Below the pieces are notes generated by a model. The model was not told the origin of the DNA. It saw nothing but the letters and a program-made list of their open reading frames with translations, and searched no databases. The position numbers and the translations under genes were made by a program. From Micromonospora gifhornensis (GTDB lineage: Bacteria; Actinomycetota; Actinomycetes; Mycobacteriales; Micromonosporaceae): a stretch of DNA of 64,000 nucleotides. This document shows, piece after piece, positions 1 to 8,305 of this stretch. Each line of letters opens with the position of its first letter. Within the stretch, counting starts at the first letter, position 1. The stretch covers positions 25,027-89,026 of the forward strand of contig NZ_BOPA01000025.1 of the NCBI RefSeq assembly GCF_016863515.1, given 5' to 3'.

Positions 1-454
1 GCTGATCGGCCGCAGCCTGCGCGCCGCCATCGACCTCAAGGCGCTCGGCGAGAACTCGATCGTGCTCGACTGCGACGTGCTCCAGGCCGACGGCGGCACC
101 CGGACCGCCGCGATCACCGGGGCGTACGTGGCCCTGCACGACGCGGTCAGCTGGCTCGCCGCCCGCAAGGCCCTGACCGGCACCCCGGAGAAGGTGATGC
201 ACCGGTCGGTGGCCGCGATCAGCGTCGGTGTCGTCGCCGGCGAGCCGCGCCTGGATCTGTGCTACGACGAGGACGTGGCCGCCGAGGTCGACATGAACGT
301 CGTCTGCACCGGCACCGGTGACTTCGTCGAGGTGCAGGGCACCGGTGAGGCCGGCGTGTTCGCCCGCGACCAGTTGGACGCCCTGCTCGACCTGGCCACC
401 GTCGGCTGTCTGGACCTGGCCGAAGCCCAGCGAAAGGCTCTCAGCTCCCTGTGA
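1..454 (+). CDS. rph: Ribonuclease PH, C-terminal part (5' end outside window)
   Basis: The reading frame is open from base 2 to a TGA at 452-454. It encodes the C-terminal ~150 residues of RNase PH, the phosphate-dependent 3'-5' exonuclease that trims tRNA 3' ends. The visible segment holds the family's conserved core, including IGRSLRAAID, the VLDCDVLQADGGTRTAAITG stretch and LDLCYDED, with the acidic residues that place phosphate and metal. The start lies upstream of the window. rdgB follows 111 bp downstream on the same strand, the usual actinobacterial rph-rdgB pairing. The stop codon lies inside the first copy of a 54-bp repeat (447-500). Confidence 0.95.
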   Translation, partial: LIGRSLRAAIDLKALGENSIVLDCDVLQADGGTRTAAITGAYVALHDAVSWLAARKALTGTPEKVMHRSVAAISVGVVAGEPRLDLCYDEDVAAEVDMNVVCTGTGDFVEVQGTGEAGVFARDQLDALLDLATVGCLDLAEAQRKALSSL

Positions 455-557
455 AGCGCGAGGAGTGAGCTTGCGAGCCCCGCAGTCGCGAACGAAAGGT
501 CGCCCCTGTGAAGCGCGAGGAGTGAGCTTGCGAGCCCCGCAGTCGCGAACGAAAGGT
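447..557. repeat. Tandem 54-bp intergenic repeat, two copies, from rph stop to rdgB RBS
   Basis: Two copies of one 54-bp unit occupy 447-500 and 504-557, separated by 3 bp. Each begins CCCTGTGAAGCGCGAGG and ends CGCGAACGAAAGGT. The first overlaps the rph stop codon. The second ends in GAAAGGT, which lies 8 bp before the rdgB ATG and serves as its Shine-Dalgarno. A diverged relative sits between two permease genes at 46318-46362, also running from a stop codon to a ribosome binding site. Confidence 0.85.
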
Positions 558-565
558 GGTTCTCT

Positions 566-1171
566 ATGAACAAGGTGCTGCTCGCCACCCGTAACCGCAA
601 GAAGCTCATCGAGTTGCAGCGCATTCTCGACGGCGCGCTCGGCGCGCACCGGATCGCCCTGGTCGGGTTGGACGACGTCGAGGCGTACCCGGAGTTGCCG
701 GAGACCGGGCTCACCTTCGGCGAGAACGCGCTGATCAAGGCGCGGGAGGGCTGCCGGCGTACCGGGCTGCCGACGATCGCGGACGACTCCGGGCTGGCGG
801 TGGACGCGCTCAACGGCATGCCGGGGGTGTTCAGCGCCCGCTGGGCCGGTCGGCACGGGGACGACGAGGCCAACCTGCAACTGGTGCTCGACCAGATCGG
901 TGACGTGCCGGACGAGCACCGGGGCGCCTCCTTCGTGTGCACGGTGGCGCTGGTGCTGCCCGGTGGCAAGGAGCATCTGGTGGACGGCCGGCAGCAGGGT
1001 CGGCTGCTGCGTGCGCCGCGCGGCGACGGCGGTTTCGGCTACGACCCGATCTTCCTCGGTGACGGTCAGGACCGCACCAACGCCGAGCTGACCCCGCAGG
1101 AGAAGGACGCCATCAGCCACCGCGGCAAGGCCCTGCGCGAACTGGCCGCCCTGGTCGCCAAGGTCCTCTGA
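566..1171 (+). CDS. rdgB: XTP/dITP diphosphatase (non-canonical purine NTP pyrophosphatase)
   Basis: The 201-residue protein is the Ham1/RdgB house-cleaning enzyme, which hydrolyses dITP, XTP and ITP to monophosphates so that deaminated purines stay out of DNA and RNA. The start is LLATRNRKKLIEL, matching the family's (S/T)xN nucleotide-binding N-terminus. The metal and substrate signature ETGLTFGENALIKA, IADDSGLAVDAL and the C-terminal GFGYDPIF and SHRGKAL motifs are all present, and the length is normal. The ATG at 566 is preceded by GAAAGGTGG at the end of the repeated unit. It pairs with rph as usual. Confidence 0.95.
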   Translation: MNKVLLATRNRKKLIELQRILDGALGAHRIALVGLDDVEAYPELPETGLTFGENALIKAREGCRRTGLPTIADDSGLAVDALNGMPGVFSARWAGRHGDDEANLQLVLDQIGDVPDEHRGASFVCTVALVLPGGKEHLVDGRQQGRLLRAPRGDGGFGYDPIFLGDGQDRTNAELTPQEKDAISHRGKALRELAALVAKVL

Positions 1172-1256
1172 CCCCGCGAAGTCCGCCGCCCCGCCCAGGT
1201 CCGGTGCCCACCTGACCCCGCCGAAGTCCGCCGCCCCGCGAAGTCCCGCTGAGCAT

Positions 1257-1310
1257 CGGGATCTTGGTGCGAAACCGCCCCTGGAGGGGCGCTGCCGTAC
1301 CAAGATCCCG
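1257..1310. terminator. Nested hairpin between convergent rdgB and hutH
   Basis: CGGGATCTTGGT (1257-1268) pairs perfectly with ACCAAGATCCCG (1299-1310). An inner hairpin CGCCCC(TGGA)GGGGCG lies at 1276-1291. It sits between convergent genes with no T-run, so it probably works as a bidirectional terminator or a repeat-derived stem. Its GATCTTG...CAAGATC ends resemble the three 67-bp repeats at 39278-39602. Confidence 0.6.
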
Positions 1311-1331
1311 ACGGTGCCGAGGTCCGGGGAG

Positions 1332-2867
1332 CTAGTCGAGGGTGCCGATCTCGCGTTCGATGGCGGTGCGGAGGGTGGGGGTGGCGACCACCTCGCGGGC
1401 GGCTTCCATGAGCGGGGCGAGGAAGACGTCCGGGCCGGGCTCGCCGGCGATCTCGCCGAGGGCGGCGATGGCGGCCCGACCGGCCGGTGACGGGGTCAGC
1501 GGGGCCCGCAGTTGCAGTCCGCGTACGGCGGCGAGCAGTTCCACCGCGAGCAGGCTGGTCAGGTTGTCCAGCACGGTACGCAGCTTCTTGGCCGCCGCCC
1601 AGCCCATCGAGACGTGGTCCTCCTGCATGCCGCTGGTGGGCAGCGAGTCCACCGAGGCGGGTGCGGCCAGCCGACGGTTCTCCGCGACGATCCCGGCCGC
1701 CGTGTACTGGGCGATCATCAGCCCGGAGTTCACCCCGGCGTCGGGGGAGAGGAACGCTGGCAGGTCACGGGAGCGGGTCACGTCGAGCAGCCGGTCCACC
1801 CGGCGCTCGGCGATCGCGCCGACCTCGGCGGCGGCGATGGCCAGGAAGTCCGCGGCGAACCCGAGCGGGGCGCCGTGGAAGTTACCTGTCGACTCGACCC
1901 GGCCGTCCGGCAGCACCACCGGGTTGTCCACCACCGACAGCAGTTCCCGCCCGGCCACCGTACGCACGAAGTCCAGGGTGTCCCGGGCTGCGCCGGCCAC
2001 CTGCGGGGCGCACCGCATCGAGTAGGCGTCCTGCACGGCGTGGTCCACGTCGTCGCGGTGCGAGTCCATCACCGCCGAGTCCTGCAACAGCCGGTGGATG
2101 TTGGCCGCCGAGCGGCCCTGCCCGGGGTGCGGGCGGATGGCATGCAGTTCCGGCAGGAAGGGCCGGTCCGAGCCGAGCATCGCCTCGATGGCCAGCGCGG
2201 CGGTCACGTCGGCCATGGTGAACAGGTGCGCCGCGTCGTCGACGGCCAGCAGCAGCATGCCGAGCATGCCGTCGGTGCCGTTGATCAGCGCCAGCCCCTC
2301 CTTGGCGGCCAGCTCGATCGGGGCCAGCCCGGCCCGGCGCAGCGCGTCGGCGGCGGGCAGCCGCTGACCGTCGGGGCCGAGCACCCAGCCCTCGCCGAGC
2401 AGCACCAGGGCGCAGTGCGCCAGCGGGGCCAGGTCGCCCGAGGCACCCAGCGAGCCGTGCTCCGGCACCCACGGGGTGACATCGTGGTTGAGCAGGTCCA
2501 CAAGCGCCGAGGCGACAAGCGGGCGGACACCCGAGTGGCCCAGCGCCAGCGAGCGGACCCGCAGCAGCATCATCGCCCGGACCACCTCGCGGGGCATCGG
2601 CGCACCGACCCCGGCGGCGTGCGAGCGGATCAGCGCGTGCTGCAACTCGGCGCGGCGTTCGGGGGCCACGAAGGTGTTGGCCAGCGCCCCGAAACCGGTG
2701 GAGACGCCGTACACCGGGCGACCGGCGGCCTCGATGCCGTCCACGATGGACCGACTGGTCGCCATGGCGTCCAGGGTGGCCGGGTCGAGGACGACCTTGG
2801 CGGCGCCCCGGGCCACGGCGAGCACGTCGGCGGGACAGATCCCGGTGGGCTGGATGGTCACGGTCAT
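1332..2867 (-). CDS. hutH: Histidine ammonia-lyase
   Basis: HutH removes ammonia from L-histidine to give urocanate, the first step of histidine breakdown. The 511-residue protein carries the Ala142-Ser143-Gly144 triad within GSLGASGDLAPLAH, which cyclises into the MIO electrophile, at the numbering known for Pseudomonas HutH. YGVSTGFGAL, the NGTDGM motif and the C-terminal SMGWAAAKKL region also match. The frame is open further upstream, but the ATG at 2867 gives the family N-terminus and overlaps the hutI stop as ATGA, so the two are translationally coupled. It is the last gene of the hut operon. Confidence 0.96.
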   Translation of the reverse strand: MTVTIQPTGICPADVLAVARGAAKVVLDPATLDAMATSRSIVDGIEAAGRPVYGVSTGFGALANTFVAPERRAELQHALIRSHAAGVGAPMPREVVRAMMLLRVRSLALGHSGVRPLVASALVDLLNHDVTPWVPEHGSLGASGDLAPLAHCALVLLGEGWVLGPDGQRLPAADALRRAGLAPIELAAKEGLALINGTDGMLGMLLLAVDDAAHLFTMADVTAALAIEAMLGSDRPFLPELHAIRPHPGQGRSAANIHRLLQDSAVMDSHRDDVDHAVQDAYSMRCAPQVAGAARDTLDFVRTVAGRELLSVVDNPVVLPDGRVESTGNFHGAPLGFAADFLAIAAAEVGAIAERRVDRLLDVTRSRDLPAFLSPDAGVNSGLMIAQYTAAGIVAENRRLAAPASVDSLPTSGMQEDHVSMGWAAAKKLRTVLDNLTSLLAVELLAAVRGLQLRAPLTPSPAGRAAIAALGEIAGEPGPDVFLAPLMEAAREVVATPTLRTAIEREIGTLD

Positions 2868-4069
2868 CGCGGTACTCCGTTGTGCAGGACCTGGCGGATC
2901 AGTGGCACCCCCGGCCGGTAGGCCAGGTGCAGGTGGGACGGGGCGTCGAGGATGATCAGGTCGGCCCGGGCGCCGGGCCGCAGCACCCCGATGTCGCCGC
3001 GGCGCAGCGCCCGCGCGCCACCGGCGGTCGCCGCCCACACCGCCTCCGCCGGGGTCATCTGCATCTCGCGTACGGCAAGCGCGATGCAGAACGGCATCGA
3101 GGAGGTGTACGACGAGCCGGGGTTGCAGTCGGTGGCCAGCGCCACCGTGACACCGGCGTCGAGCAGTCGGCGGGCGTCCGGGTAGGGCGACCGGGTGGAG
3201 AACTCGGCACCCGGCAGCAGGGTCGCGACGGTGGTGGTGTGTCCGCCGTCGTGGCACATGCAGTCGAACCGGGTCGAGGCCAGCGCGTCGATGTCGGCGT
3301 CGGTCAGGTGGGTGCAGTGGTCCACGCTTGCCGCGTCCAACTCCACCCCGAGCTGCACCCCCGGGCCGGGGCCGAGCTGGTTGGCGTGCACCCGTACGCC
3401 GAGCCCCAGGGCCTGTCCACAGGCGAGGATCGCGCGGGCGTGGTCGGCGTCGAAGGCGCCCCGTTCGCAGAACACGTCGATCCAGCGGGCGTACGGCGCG
3501 GCGGCGACAAGCATCGGCCCGCACACCAGCCCGACGTACTCGTCGGGACGGTCGGCGTACTCGGCGGGAACCACGTGCGCGCCGAGGAATGTGGTCTCCC
3601 TGCTGACCTCGGCGGCGATCCGCAGCGAGCGGGCCTCGTCGGCGACAGTCAGGCCGTACCCACTCTTGATCTCGATCGTGGTGGTGCCCTGCCGCAACGC
3701 CTCGGCGCGCAGCCGGCGCACGGTGGCGCGCAGTTCGTCGTCGGAGGCGGCGCGGGTGGCGCGCACAGTGGTCCGGATGCCGCCGCCGGTGTACGGCTGC
3801 CCGGCCATCCGGGCGGCGAATTCGGCGGCCCGGTCCCCGGCGAAGACCAGATGGGCGTGGCTGTCCACGAAGCCGGGCAGCACCGCCGCGCCCTCGGCGT
3901 CGATGCGTCGGTCGGCGGCCGGAGCGTCGCCGGTCGGACCGACCCAGACCACCTCGCCCTGCTCGACGAGCACCGCCGCGCGTCGCTGGATGCCCAGCGG
4001 CCCGCCCTCACCCGTGCCCGCCACATTGGTGACCAGCTCACCGATGTTGTACACCAGCAGACTAACCAC
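2864..4069 (-). CDS. hutI: Imidazolonepropionase
   Basis: HutI opens the ring of 4-imidazolone-5-propionate to N-formimidoyl-L-glutamate, the third step of histidine degradation. The 401-residue amidohydrolase has the metal motif DSHAHLVFAG (His71, His73), a later HANQLG histidine, DHCTHL and the catalytic aspartate in ATDCNPG. The start is a GTG at 4069 with GGAGGTGA just upstream, inside the 3' end of hutF, which it overlaps by 8 bp. It also overlaps hutH by 4 bp. Length and motifs are typical. Confidence 0.95.
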   Translation of the reverse strand: MVSLLVYNIGELVTNVAGTGEGGPLGIQRRAAVLVEQGEVVWVGPTGDAPAADRRIDAEGAAVLPGFVDSHAHLVFAGDRAAEFAARMAGQPYTGGGIRTTVRATRAASDDELRATVRRLRAEALRQGTTTIEIKSGYGLTVADEARSLRIAAEVSRETTFLGAHVVPAEYADRPDEYVGLVCGPMLVAAAPYARWIDVFCERGAFDADHARAILACGQALGLGVRVHANQLGPGPGVQLGVELDAASVDHCTHLTDADIDALASTRFDCMCHDGGHTTTVATLLPGAEFSTRSPYPDARRLLDAGVTVALATDCNPGSSYTSSMPFCIALAVREMQMTPAEAVWAATAGGARALRRGDIGVLRPGARADLIILDAPSHLHLAYRPGVPLIRQVLHNGVPR

Positions 4070-5423
4070 CAGTCACCTCCGCCATGGCGTCAGCGAGTTC
4101 CTGGGGGACGTCGACGGTGAGGTGGTGGCCGTCGCGGACCAGGACCCGGCCGTCCACCACCACCTGGGTGACGTCGGCGGCGCCGGCGGCGAACCAGAGC
4201 CCGGCCGGGGCGACCCCGGCGGTGCGTACGCTGTCCAGCCGCACGGTGACCAGGTCGGCGCGGCCACCGACGGCGATCCGCCCGGCGTCGGTCCAGCCCA
4301 GCGCGGCATGTCCGGCCGCGCTCGCCGCGTGCAACAGCTCCGCCGGGGCGAAGTGCCCCCGCTTGCGGGTGCGCAGCCGTTCGTCCAACTCGACCGCGCG
4401 GGCCTCCTCGAACGGGTCGATCACGGCGTGACTGTCGCTGCCCAGGCTGAGCGGAATGCCGGCGTCGGCCATCCGGCGGGCCGGGCCGATGCCGTCGGCG
4501 AGGTCCCGTTCGGTGGTGGGGCAGAGGCAGACCCCGGTCCGGCTCTCCCCGAGCAGGCCGACGTCGCCGCTGGTCGGGTGGGTGGCGTGCACCGCCGTGG
4601 TGGCGGGGCCGAGCACGCCGTGGTCGGCCAGCAACCCGGTCGGGGTACGCCCGTGCACCGCCCGGCAGGCGTCGTTCTCCGCCGGCTGCTCCGACAGGTG
4701 CACGTGCAGCGGCGCGTCCCGTCGGTGCGCCCAGCCGGCCACCGTGGCGAGCTGCTCGGCGGGCACCGCGCGCACCGAGTGGATCGCCGCGCCGAGCCGG
4801 GCGTGCCTGCCGTCGGGGGTGAACGCGGAGACCCGGTCGGCCCAGCGCAACGCGTCACCGTCACCGAAACGCAGCTGCGACCCGGTCAACGGTTGACCAT
4901 CCACTGTGGCGGTCAGGTAGCAGGTGTCCAGCAGGGTCAGCCGGATCCCGGCGTGCGCCGCCGCCTCGACCAGCGCCGCACTCATCGCGTTCGGATCGTC
5001 GTACGGGGTGCCGCCGGCACCGTGGTGCAGGTAGTGGAACTCGCCCACGCAGGTGATCCCGGCCAGGGCCATCTCGGCGTAGACCGCCCGCGCCAACGCC
5101 AGGTAGGAGTCCGGGTTCAGGTGGGCGGTCACCGCGTACATCTGGTCGCGCCAGCTCCAGAAGTCACCGCGCCCACCGTGGGTGTGCCCGCGCAGTGCCC
5201 GGTGGAAGGCGTGCGAGTGGGTGTTGGCCAGTCCGGGCAGGGTCACCCCCGGCAGCCGGACGGCGTCGGCCAGCACGTCGACCCCGGCGTCCGGCGGGCC
5301 GCCCGGCGACAGCGGCGTGACTGCGGTGATCCGGCCGTTGACCGTCTCGATCAACACCTCCGGGGTCGGCGCGGCCCGCTCGGGCAACCAGGCGTACTCG
5401 GCGAGCCAACGCGTCGTCGTCAT
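4062..5423 (-). CDS. hutF: Formimidoylglutamate deiminase
   Basis: This 453-residue amidohydrolase-superfamily enzyme is HutF, which deiminates N-formimidoyl-L-glutamate to N-formyl-L-glutamate and ammonia. The metal site LANTHSHAFHRALRGHTHGG, the HVHLSEQPAEN segment and LGSDSHAVIDPFEE are characteristic of HutF rather than of guanine or cytosine deaminases. Its presence means the pathway runs through formylglutamate, so a deformylase is needed. The M20 gene directly upstream in the operon is the candidate. It overlaps hutI by 8 bp and the M20 gene by 4 bp. Confidence 0.92.
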   Translation of the reverse strand: MTTTRWLAEYAWLPERAAPTPEVLIETVNGRITAVTPLSPGGPPDAGVDVLADAVRLPGVTLPGLANTHSHAFHRALRGHTHGGRGDFWSWRDQMYAVTAHLNPDSYLALARAVYAEMALAGITCVGEFHYLHHGAGGTPYDDPNAMSAALVEAAAHAGIRLTLLDTCYLTATVDGQPLTGSQLRFGDGDALRWADRVSAFTPDGRHARLGAAIHSVRAVPAEQLATVAGWAHRRDAPLHVHLSEQPAENDACRAVHGRTPTGLLADHGVLGPATTAVHATHPTSGDVGLLGESRTGVCLCPTTERDLADGIGPARRMADAGIPLSLGSDSHAVIDPFEEARAVELDERLRTRKRGHFAPAELLHAASAAGHAALGWTDAGRIAVGGRADLVTVRLDSVRTAGVAPAGLWFAAGAADVTQVVVDGRVLVRDGHHLTVDVPQELADAMAEVTGG

Positions 5424-6637
5424 CGGGTCAGCTCCTTCAACACCCGAGCCAGGGCGGCCACCCCGGCGGCGCAGTCGACGTCGTCGGCCGACTCGGCGGG
5501 GGAGTGCGACACCCCCGTCGGGTTGCGTACGAAGAGCATCGCCGTCGGTACGTGCGCCGCCAGCACCCCCGCGTCGTGGCCCGCGCCGGTGGGCAGCACC
5601 GGGGCGTCCAGCAGCCGGGCCAGCCGGTCGGTCAGCCCGTTGTCGAAGGACACCAGCGGGGTCGCCGACTCCTCGGTCAGGGTGATCTCGGTGCCGTCGC
5701 GGCGGGCCCGCTCGACAGCCTTGGTGTGGACCGCCTCGACCAGGCCGGTGAGCGTCTCCGGTTCGGCGGCGCGGGCGTCCAGCCAGCCGGTGACCCGCGA
5801 CGGGATGGCGTTCGTGGCGTTCGGTTCGACCGTCACCCGGCCGACCGTGGCGTGCGCGTCGCGCAGCCGGGCCTCCTTGTTGGCGGCGAGCACCGTGAAC
5901 GCGTACGTGAGCATGGGATCGCGGCGGTCGGCCATCCGGGTCGTACCGGCGTGGTTGCCCTCGCCGGTGACGTCGAAGCGCCAGCGGCCGTGCGGCCAGA
6001 TCGCGGTGGCCACCGCGACCGGCGCGTCCTGCTCGACGAGCGCGCGGCCCTGCTCCACGTGCAGTTCCACGAAGGTGCCGAAGCGGCCCAGCAGCGTCGG
6101 GTCGCCGCCCGTCGGCCGGGCACCCAACGCCTCGGCGAAGCTCACCCCGGCCGCGTCGCGCAACGCGCCCGCCCGCTCGACGTCGATCTGCCCGGTGAGC
6201 AGCCGCGACCCCAGGCAGGGTACGCCGAAGCGGGCCCCCTCCTCCTCGACGAACGCGGCGACGACAAGCGGCCGGGACGGGGTGACCCCGGCCGCGCGCA
6301 GCTCGTCCACGGCCAGCCAGGCGCTGACGATGCCGAGCGGCCCGTCGTACGCCCCGCCGTGCGGCACCGAGTCGAAGTGGCTGCCGGTCAACACGGCGTC
6401 ACCCGCGTCCGGGTCACCCCACCAGGCGAACAGGTTGCCGTTGCCGTCCTCGGTGACCGGCATGCCCCGCTCGTCGGCCTGCGTCCGGAACCACTCCCGT
6501 AGCCGCAGCTCCGGCTCGGTGAGGGCGTAGCGCAGGTAGCCGCCGCTGCGCGGGTCACGGCCGATCGGCGCGATCTCGTCCCACAGCGTGCGGAACCTGT
6601 TAAGAAGGGGCCCTTCCTCTACCGTATGCGTTAACAA
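5420..6637 (-). CDS. M20-family amidohydrolase (allantoate amidohydrolase/carbamoylase type), probable formylglutamate deformylase
   Basis: The 405-residue protein belongs to the zinc M20 hydantoinase/carbamoylase subfamily. Metal ligands are visible in GSHFDSVPHGGAYDGPLG (His, Asp), AAFVEEEGARF (Glu-Glu) and LHVEQG, and the lid residues in EGNHAGTTRM. Annotated relatives include allantoate amidohydrolase. Here it sits between hutU and hutF, and no classical HutG is present, so cleavage of N-formylglutamate to glutamate and formate is the likely job (inference). The start is TTG at 6637, six bases after AAGGAGG. Both the RBS and the first 13 codons come from the GTTAA(G/C)AAGGGGCCC repeat, and a Micromonospora-typical core begins only at FRTLWDEIAPIGRD. 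Confidence 0.85.
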   Translation of the reverse strand: MLTHTVEEGPLLNRFRTLWDEIAPIGRDPRSGGYLRYALTEPELRLREWFRTQADERGMPVTEDGNGNLFAWWGDPDAGDAVLTGSHFDSVPHGGAYDGPLGIVSAWLAVDELRAAGVTPSRPLVVAAFVEEEGARFGVPCLGSRLLTGQIDVERAGALRDAAGVSFAEALGARPTGGDPTLLGRFGTFVELHVEQGRALVEQDAPVAVATAIWPHGRWRFDVTGEGNHAGTTRMADRRDPMLTYAFTVLAANKEARLRDAHATVGRVTVEPNATNAIPSRVTGWLDARAAEPETLTGLVEAVHTKAVERARRDGTEITLTEESATPLVSFDNGLTDRLARLLDAPVLPTGAGHDAGVLAAHVPTAMLFVRNPTGVSHSPAESADDVDCAAGVAALARVLKELTR

Positions 6638-6652
6638 GGGGCCCCTCCTTGC
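6599..6652. repeat. GTTAA(G/C)AAGGGGCCC double repeat at the hutU/amidohydrolase junction
   Basis: Two direct half-units, GTTAAGAAGGGGCCCTTCC (from 6599) and GTTAACAAGGGGCCCCTCC (from 6630), lie 31 bp apart, each with a GGGGCCC(C) palindrome. Read on the minus strand, the repeat encodes the last six hutU residues and its TAA, an AAGGAGG ribosome binding site, and the TTG start plus N-terminal residues of the next gene. I recall similar boxes as common in Micromonospora intergenic DNA, but cannot check that here. Confidence 0.7.
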
Positions 6653-8292
6653 TCCGCCATCGGGATGCGGACGTCGGTGTGCGGGGTGGGGTAGCCGGCG
6701 TCGACGTGCCGGATCACTCCCATCGCCGGGTCGTTGGTGAGCACCCGCTCGATCTTCTGCCCGGCCAGCGCGCTGCCGTCGGCCACACAGACCTGACCGG
6801 CGTGGATGGAGCGGCCGATGCCCACCCCGCCGCCGTGGTGGATGGACACCCAGGACGCGCCGCTGGCGGTGTTGACGAGCGCGTTGAGCAGCGGCCAGTC
6901 GGCGATCGCGTCCGAGCCGTCGGCCATCGCCTCGGTCTCCCGGTAGGGGCTGGCGACGCTGCCGCAGTCCAGGTGGTCCCGGCCGATCACCACGGGGGCG
7001 CTCAGCTCACCCGAGGCGACCATCTCGTTGAACCGTACGCCCGCCTTGTCGCGTTCGCCGTAGCCGAGCCAGCAGATCCGGGCCGGCAGGCCCTGGAAGG
7101 CCACCCGCTCACCGGCCAACCGGATCCACCGAGCGAGGGACTCGTTCTCCGGGAACAGGTCGAGGATGGCCCGGTCGGTGGCGGCGATGTCGGCCGGGTC
7201 GCCGGAGAGCGCCGCCCACCGGAACGGTCCCTTGCCCTCGCAGAACAACGGCCGGATGTACGCCGGCACGAAGCCGGGGAAGTCGAAGGCCCGCTCGTAC
7301 CCGCCGAGGCGGGCCTCGCCCCGGATCGAGTTGCCGTAGTCGAAGACCTCCGCACCGGCGTCGAGGAAGCCCACCATCGCCTCGACGTGCCGGGCCATCG
7401 ACTCCCGAGCCCGGTCGGTGAACTCGGCAGGCTTGGCCGCCGCGTAGTCCCGCGCGTCGTCCAACTCCACCCCCACCGGCAGGTACGACAGCGGGTCGTG
7501 GGCGCTTGTCTGGTCGGTGACGATGTCGACAGGTACGCCCCGACGCAGCAGCTCGGGGAAGACGGTGGCGGCGTTGCCGACCACGCCGACGCTGAGCGCC
7601 CGACGGTCCCGTTTCGCCGCGAGCACCCGCTGCACCGCGTCGTCCAGGTCGTCGGCGACCTCGTCCAGGTAGCGGTCGTGCACCCGGCGATCCAGCCGGC
7701 TGCGGTCGACGTCCACGATCAGGCACACGCCGCCGTTCATGGTCACCGCCAGCGGCTGCGCGCCGCCCATCCCGCCGCAGCCGCCGGTCAGGGTCAGCGT
7801 GCCGGCCAGGGTGTCGTCGAAGCGCTTGGCGGCCACCGCCGCGAACGTCTCGTAGGTGCCCTGGAGGATGCCCTGGGTGCCGATGTAGATCCACGATCCG
7901 GCGGTCATCTGGCCGTACATGGTCAGCCCGAGCTGCTCCAGCCGGCGGAACTCCGGCCAGGTGGCCCAGTCACCGACCAGGTTCGAGTTGGCCAGCAGCA
8001 CCCGGGGCGCCCACTCGTGGGTCCGCATCACCCCGACCGGCCGGCCCGACTGCACAAGCATGGTCTCGTCGTCACGCAGGTCGGTAAGCGTGCGCACCAG
8101 GGCGTGGTACGACGGCCAGTCCCGCGCGGCCTTCCCGGTGCCGCCGTAGACGACCAGGTCGTCCGGGCGCTCGGCGACCTGCGGGTCGAGGTTGTTCATC
8201 AGCATCCGCAGGGCCGCCTCCTGCGGCCAACCACGGGCGGTGCGTTTCTGGCCTCGGGCGGCCCGGACAGGGCCGGGGGCTGTGTGGGTCAT
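6631..8292 (-). CDS. hutU: Urocanate hydratase
   Basis: Urocanase hydrates urocanate to 4-imidazolone-5-propionate using tightly bound NAD as an electrophile. The 553-residue protein has the family hallmarks: LTGGCGGMGGAQPLA near residue 165, the NAD-binding WLGYGERDKAG segment and the conserved cysteine in RDHLDCGSVASPYRETE. The HHGGGVGIGRS motif follows. The ATG at 8292 has AGGAGG overlapping the stop of the upstream regulator. The final QGGAPC and stop codon are encoded by an inserted repeat, so the native C-terminus may have been slightly altered. It is the first enzyme gene of the hut operon. Confidence 0.96.
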   Translation of the reverse strand: MTHTAPGPVRAARGQKRTARGWPQEAALRMLMNNLDPQVAERPDDLVVYGGTGKAARDWPSYHALVRTLTDLRDDETMLVQSGRPVGVMRTHEWAPRVLLANSNLVGDWATWPEFRRLEQLGLTMYGQMTAGSWIYIGTQGILQGTYETFAAVAAKRFDDTLAGTLTLTGGCGGMGGAQPLAVTMNGGVCLIVDVDRSRLDRRVHDRYLDEVADDLDDAVQRVLAAKRDRRALSVGVVGNAATVFPELLRRGVPVDIVTDQTSAHDPLSYLPVGVELDDARDYAAAKPAEFTDRARESMARHVEAMVGFLDAGAEVFDYGNSIRGEARLGGYERAFDFPGFVPAYIRPLFCEGKGPFRWAALSGDPADIAATDRAILDLFPENESLARWIRLAGERVAFQGLPARICWLGYGERDKAGVRFNEMVASGELSAPVVIGRDHLDCGSVASPYRETEAMADGSDAIADWPLLNALVNTASGASWVSIHHGGGVGIGRSIHAGQVCVADGSALAGQKIERVLTNDPAMGVIRHVDAGYPTPHTDVRIPMAEQGGAPC

Positions 8293-8305
8293 GGTGTGTC
8301 TCCTC

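Noticed and set aside
1171..1250. Short direct repeat CTGACCCCG(C)CGAAGTCCGCCG after rdgB
   Set aside because: Two short copies in GC-rich spacer with no structure of their own. Not separable from local slippage.
3195..6530. Very long open frame of 1111 codons on the plus strand
   Set aside because: It lies opposite hutI, hutF and the M20 gene, has no family similarity and a composition rich in Arg, Ser and Ala, as expected from the complement of high-GC coding DNA.
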